DNA from: CAMCXT01 sp046302715
GTDB lineage: Bacteria; Bacteroidota; Bacteroidia; M30B66
Direction of reading: 5' to 3'
Assembly: GCA_046302715.1 (NCBI GenBank)
Contig: JBKCHQ010000176.1
Span: 1-8,058 of the forward strand
Length of the DNA stretch: 8,058 nucleotides
Position 1 is the stretch's first letter, and each line of letters begins with the position of its first letter. The notes below the pieces were generated by a model, which did not search any database, had not been told where the DNA came from, and worked only from the letters and a program-made list of their open reading frames with translations. The translations under genes were made by a program, and so were the position numbers. Positions 7,114 to 8,058 of this stretch are shown in pieces.

Positions 7114-7648
7114 GGTTAATTTGGCTCAGATAATGAATAATGGTGTAAGCAAACGACTTAATATCTGCCGTATCGCCCATGTAAAAACTCAAATCATAAC
7201 AATATGCCACCGCACTCTCTGCCCGTCCTATTTTAAGTCCGGCATGAGAGGTGGCAGCGATATAATCGATAGGAAAAAAATCGTTCACCGTTAGGTTAAT
7301 AAGCATATCAAACGGATCGCGTATAAAATTATCCACCACGATGCCACCCGGAATATTCATCCAGTTGAGCTGGCTTTTTAAGAAATAATCGTTTTCGGGT
7401 CTTGCTAAGGGGTGGAAAGTAATCTCCTTAAAATCTACATATCCCAATAAATGCGGTTTATGACCATCGTTTCGCAGATCGCGAAAAAACTCACGCACTT
7501 CTTCAAAGGTTTCGCGTTCGGTGGCATCGTACAAAATGCCGATGCGTGAATTACGGTGTATGTTAGGATCTTTAATTTGTCGATTAAGCTTTTTGGCGTC
7601 TTGACGCATCTTAAAAAGCCCCATTTGTTTTTTGAAAAAATCAACCAT
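7097..7648 (-). CDS. DUF6913-like conserved protein of unknown function
   Basis: This 183-residue protein has no known function. I recognise the sequence style, and its position between ligA and dapA, from Bacteroidota genomes, where such proteins are annotated as DUF6913. The first ~35 residues are rich in Lys and Arg and probably helical, with no signal peptide or membrane segment, so it should be cytoplasmic. From residue 35 it alternates strands and helices (RIGILYDATE, then an acidic-basic helix, then HLLGYVD), like a small Rossmann-type alpha/beta domain. A second block includes IPGGIVVDNF and DMLINLTVNDFFPIDYIAA, followed by SHAGLKIGR and a hydrophobic C-terminal helix. No catalytic motif or nucleotide-binding loop stands out. 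The start is two bases after the ligA stop and the 3' end overlaps dapA by 17 bases, so expression is surely tied to both. The family assignment is from memory and is less certain than the reading frame. Confidence 0.85.
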   Translation of the reverse strand: MVDFFKKQMGLFKMRQDAKKLNRQIKDPNIHRNSRIGILYDATERETFEEVREFFRDLRNDGHKPHLLGYVDFKEITFHPLARPENDYFLKSQLNWMNIPGGIVVDNFIRDPFDMLINLTVNDFFPIDYIAATSHAGLKIGRAESAVAYCYDLSFYMGDTADIKSFAYTIIHYLSQINHEETV

Positions 7649-7650
7649 AT

Positions 7651-8058
7651 TTAATGGGAAATCATTTGGTTAAATTCTTGTTCGCTGAGTATGGGAACGC
7701 CCAATTTCTCTGCTTTTTTTCGCTTTTCGGGGCCCATGTTTTCACCTGCAACCAGAAATTGGGTGGCGCCACTAACCGATGACAATACTTTTCCGCCGTT
7801 TTCTTCAATTTTCTTTTTCAATTCGTCGCGCGAAAATAAGCTAAAAACTCCAGATACCACAAAGGTCTTTCCGGCTAACACATTGCTTTTAGGCCTAAAT
7901 GCATCCGCATCCAGTTCCATCTTAATGCCGGCATGCCGCAAAGCTCCAATCATTTCTAAATGCTCGGTATTATGCAAATAATCTAATACCGATTGCGCAA
8001 TTATTTCACCGATTTCCTCTGCCTCTAGTAATTGTTCAAGGGTAGCGTTACGTATGTT
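7651..8058 (-). CDS. ligA: NAD+-dependent DNA ligase LigA, C-terminal part (5' end outside window)
   Basis: LigA seals nicks between Okazaki fragments and in repair, using NAD+ as adenylate donor. The minus-strand frame is open to the window edge, giving the last 135 residues of a protein usually near 670. The first ~35 visible residues (NIRNATLEQL, then EEIGEIIAQSVLDYL) are the end of the helix-hairpin-helix region that grips DNA. A linker and the C-terminal BRCT domain follow (about the last 75 residues), with LAGKTFVVSG, the GG turn in ENGGKVLSSVSGAT, FLVAGENMGP and KAEKLGVPILSEQEF. The adenylation, OB-fold and zinc-finger parts are not seen. An in-frame TTG at 7977 is an internal leucine codon, not a start, because the family sequence continues upstream without interruption. 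LigA is the most upstream visible gene of the operon. Confidence 0.95.
   Translation of the reverse strand, partial: NIRNATLEQLLEAEEIGEIIAQSVLDYLHNTEHLEMIGALRHAGIKMELDADAFRPKSNVLAGKTFVVSGVFSLFSRDELKKKIEENGGKVLSSVSGATQFLVAGENMGPEKRKKAEKLGVPILSEQEFNQMISH

Larger units (their letters stand above)
2625..8058 (-). other. Probable operon ligA - DUF6913 - dapA - glmM - cysteine desulfurase - gpsA
   Basis: Six genes on one strand follow each other with gaps of 2, -17, 10, 2 and -8 bases. No gap can hold a terminator or a full promoter outside coding sequence, which supports one transcript and coupled translation. The true upstream end lies beyond the window. The small lipoprotein gene follows after 55 bases, and whether it is co-transcribed is open. 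Confidence 0.75.

Noticed and set aside
7978..8058. Possible short independent gene starting at the TTG at 7977, rather than ligA continuing to the edge
   Set aside because: Upstream codons stay open and encode the expected LigA helix-hairpin-helix end (EEIGEIIAQSVLDYL), so the gene continues beyond the window.
1..8058. Defence system, mobile element, prophage, CRISPR array or biosynthetic cluster
   Set aside because: Every open frame with support is a housekeeping gene, apart from the lipoprotein and the DUF6913-like protein. No transposase, integrase, toxin-antitoxin pair, direct-repeat array or terminal inverted repeats were seen.

Overview
This is a stretch of ordinary bacterial chromosome from a member of the Bacteroidota (roughly Flavobacteriia/Sphingobacteriia-like). 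I base that on the protein flavour of every gene: the Bacteroidota-type GpsA, RsmE and GlmM sequences, the DUF6913-type protein lying between ligA and dapA, an AT-leaning coding style, start codons without clear Shine-Dalgarno sequences, and a TAnnTTTG-type promoter box. Coding density is very high. The longest gap between genes is 55 bases, so no gene-free stretch of 300 bases exists. I see no tRNA, rRNA, CRISPR array, insertion sequence, phage gene or attachment site.

Left part (plus strand, 1-2108): the C-terminal part of the transcription-repair coupling factor Mfd runs in from outside the window. It is followed, with a one-base stop/start overlap, by rsmE, the 16S rRNA m3U1498 methyltransferase. 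The middle (2114-2569, minus strand) holds a small, cysteine-containing lipoprotein gene that I do not recognise. It converges on rsmE with only five bases between the stop codons.

Right part (minus strand, 2625-8058): a tightly packed run read right to left. It comprises ligA (3' part only, cut by the window edge), a DUF6913-like protein of unknown function, dapA, glmM-type phosphohexomutase, a NifS/IscS-type cysteine desulfurase, and gpsA. Neighbours are separated by 10 bases or less or overlap (17 and 8 bases), so this is probably one transcription unit. It joins DNA ligation (LigA), two cell-envelope precursor steps (DapA for lysine/diaminopimelate, GlmM for GlcN-1-P), sulfur mobilisation for Fe-S clusters and tRNA thiolation (desulfurase), and sn-glycerol-3-phosphate supply for phospholipids (GpsA).

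I looked for an undescribed system and did not find one. The least explained items are the DUF6913-like protein embedded in the ligA-dapA operon and the small lipoprotein, which carries a CxC pair and a nine-adenine tract in its coding strand.
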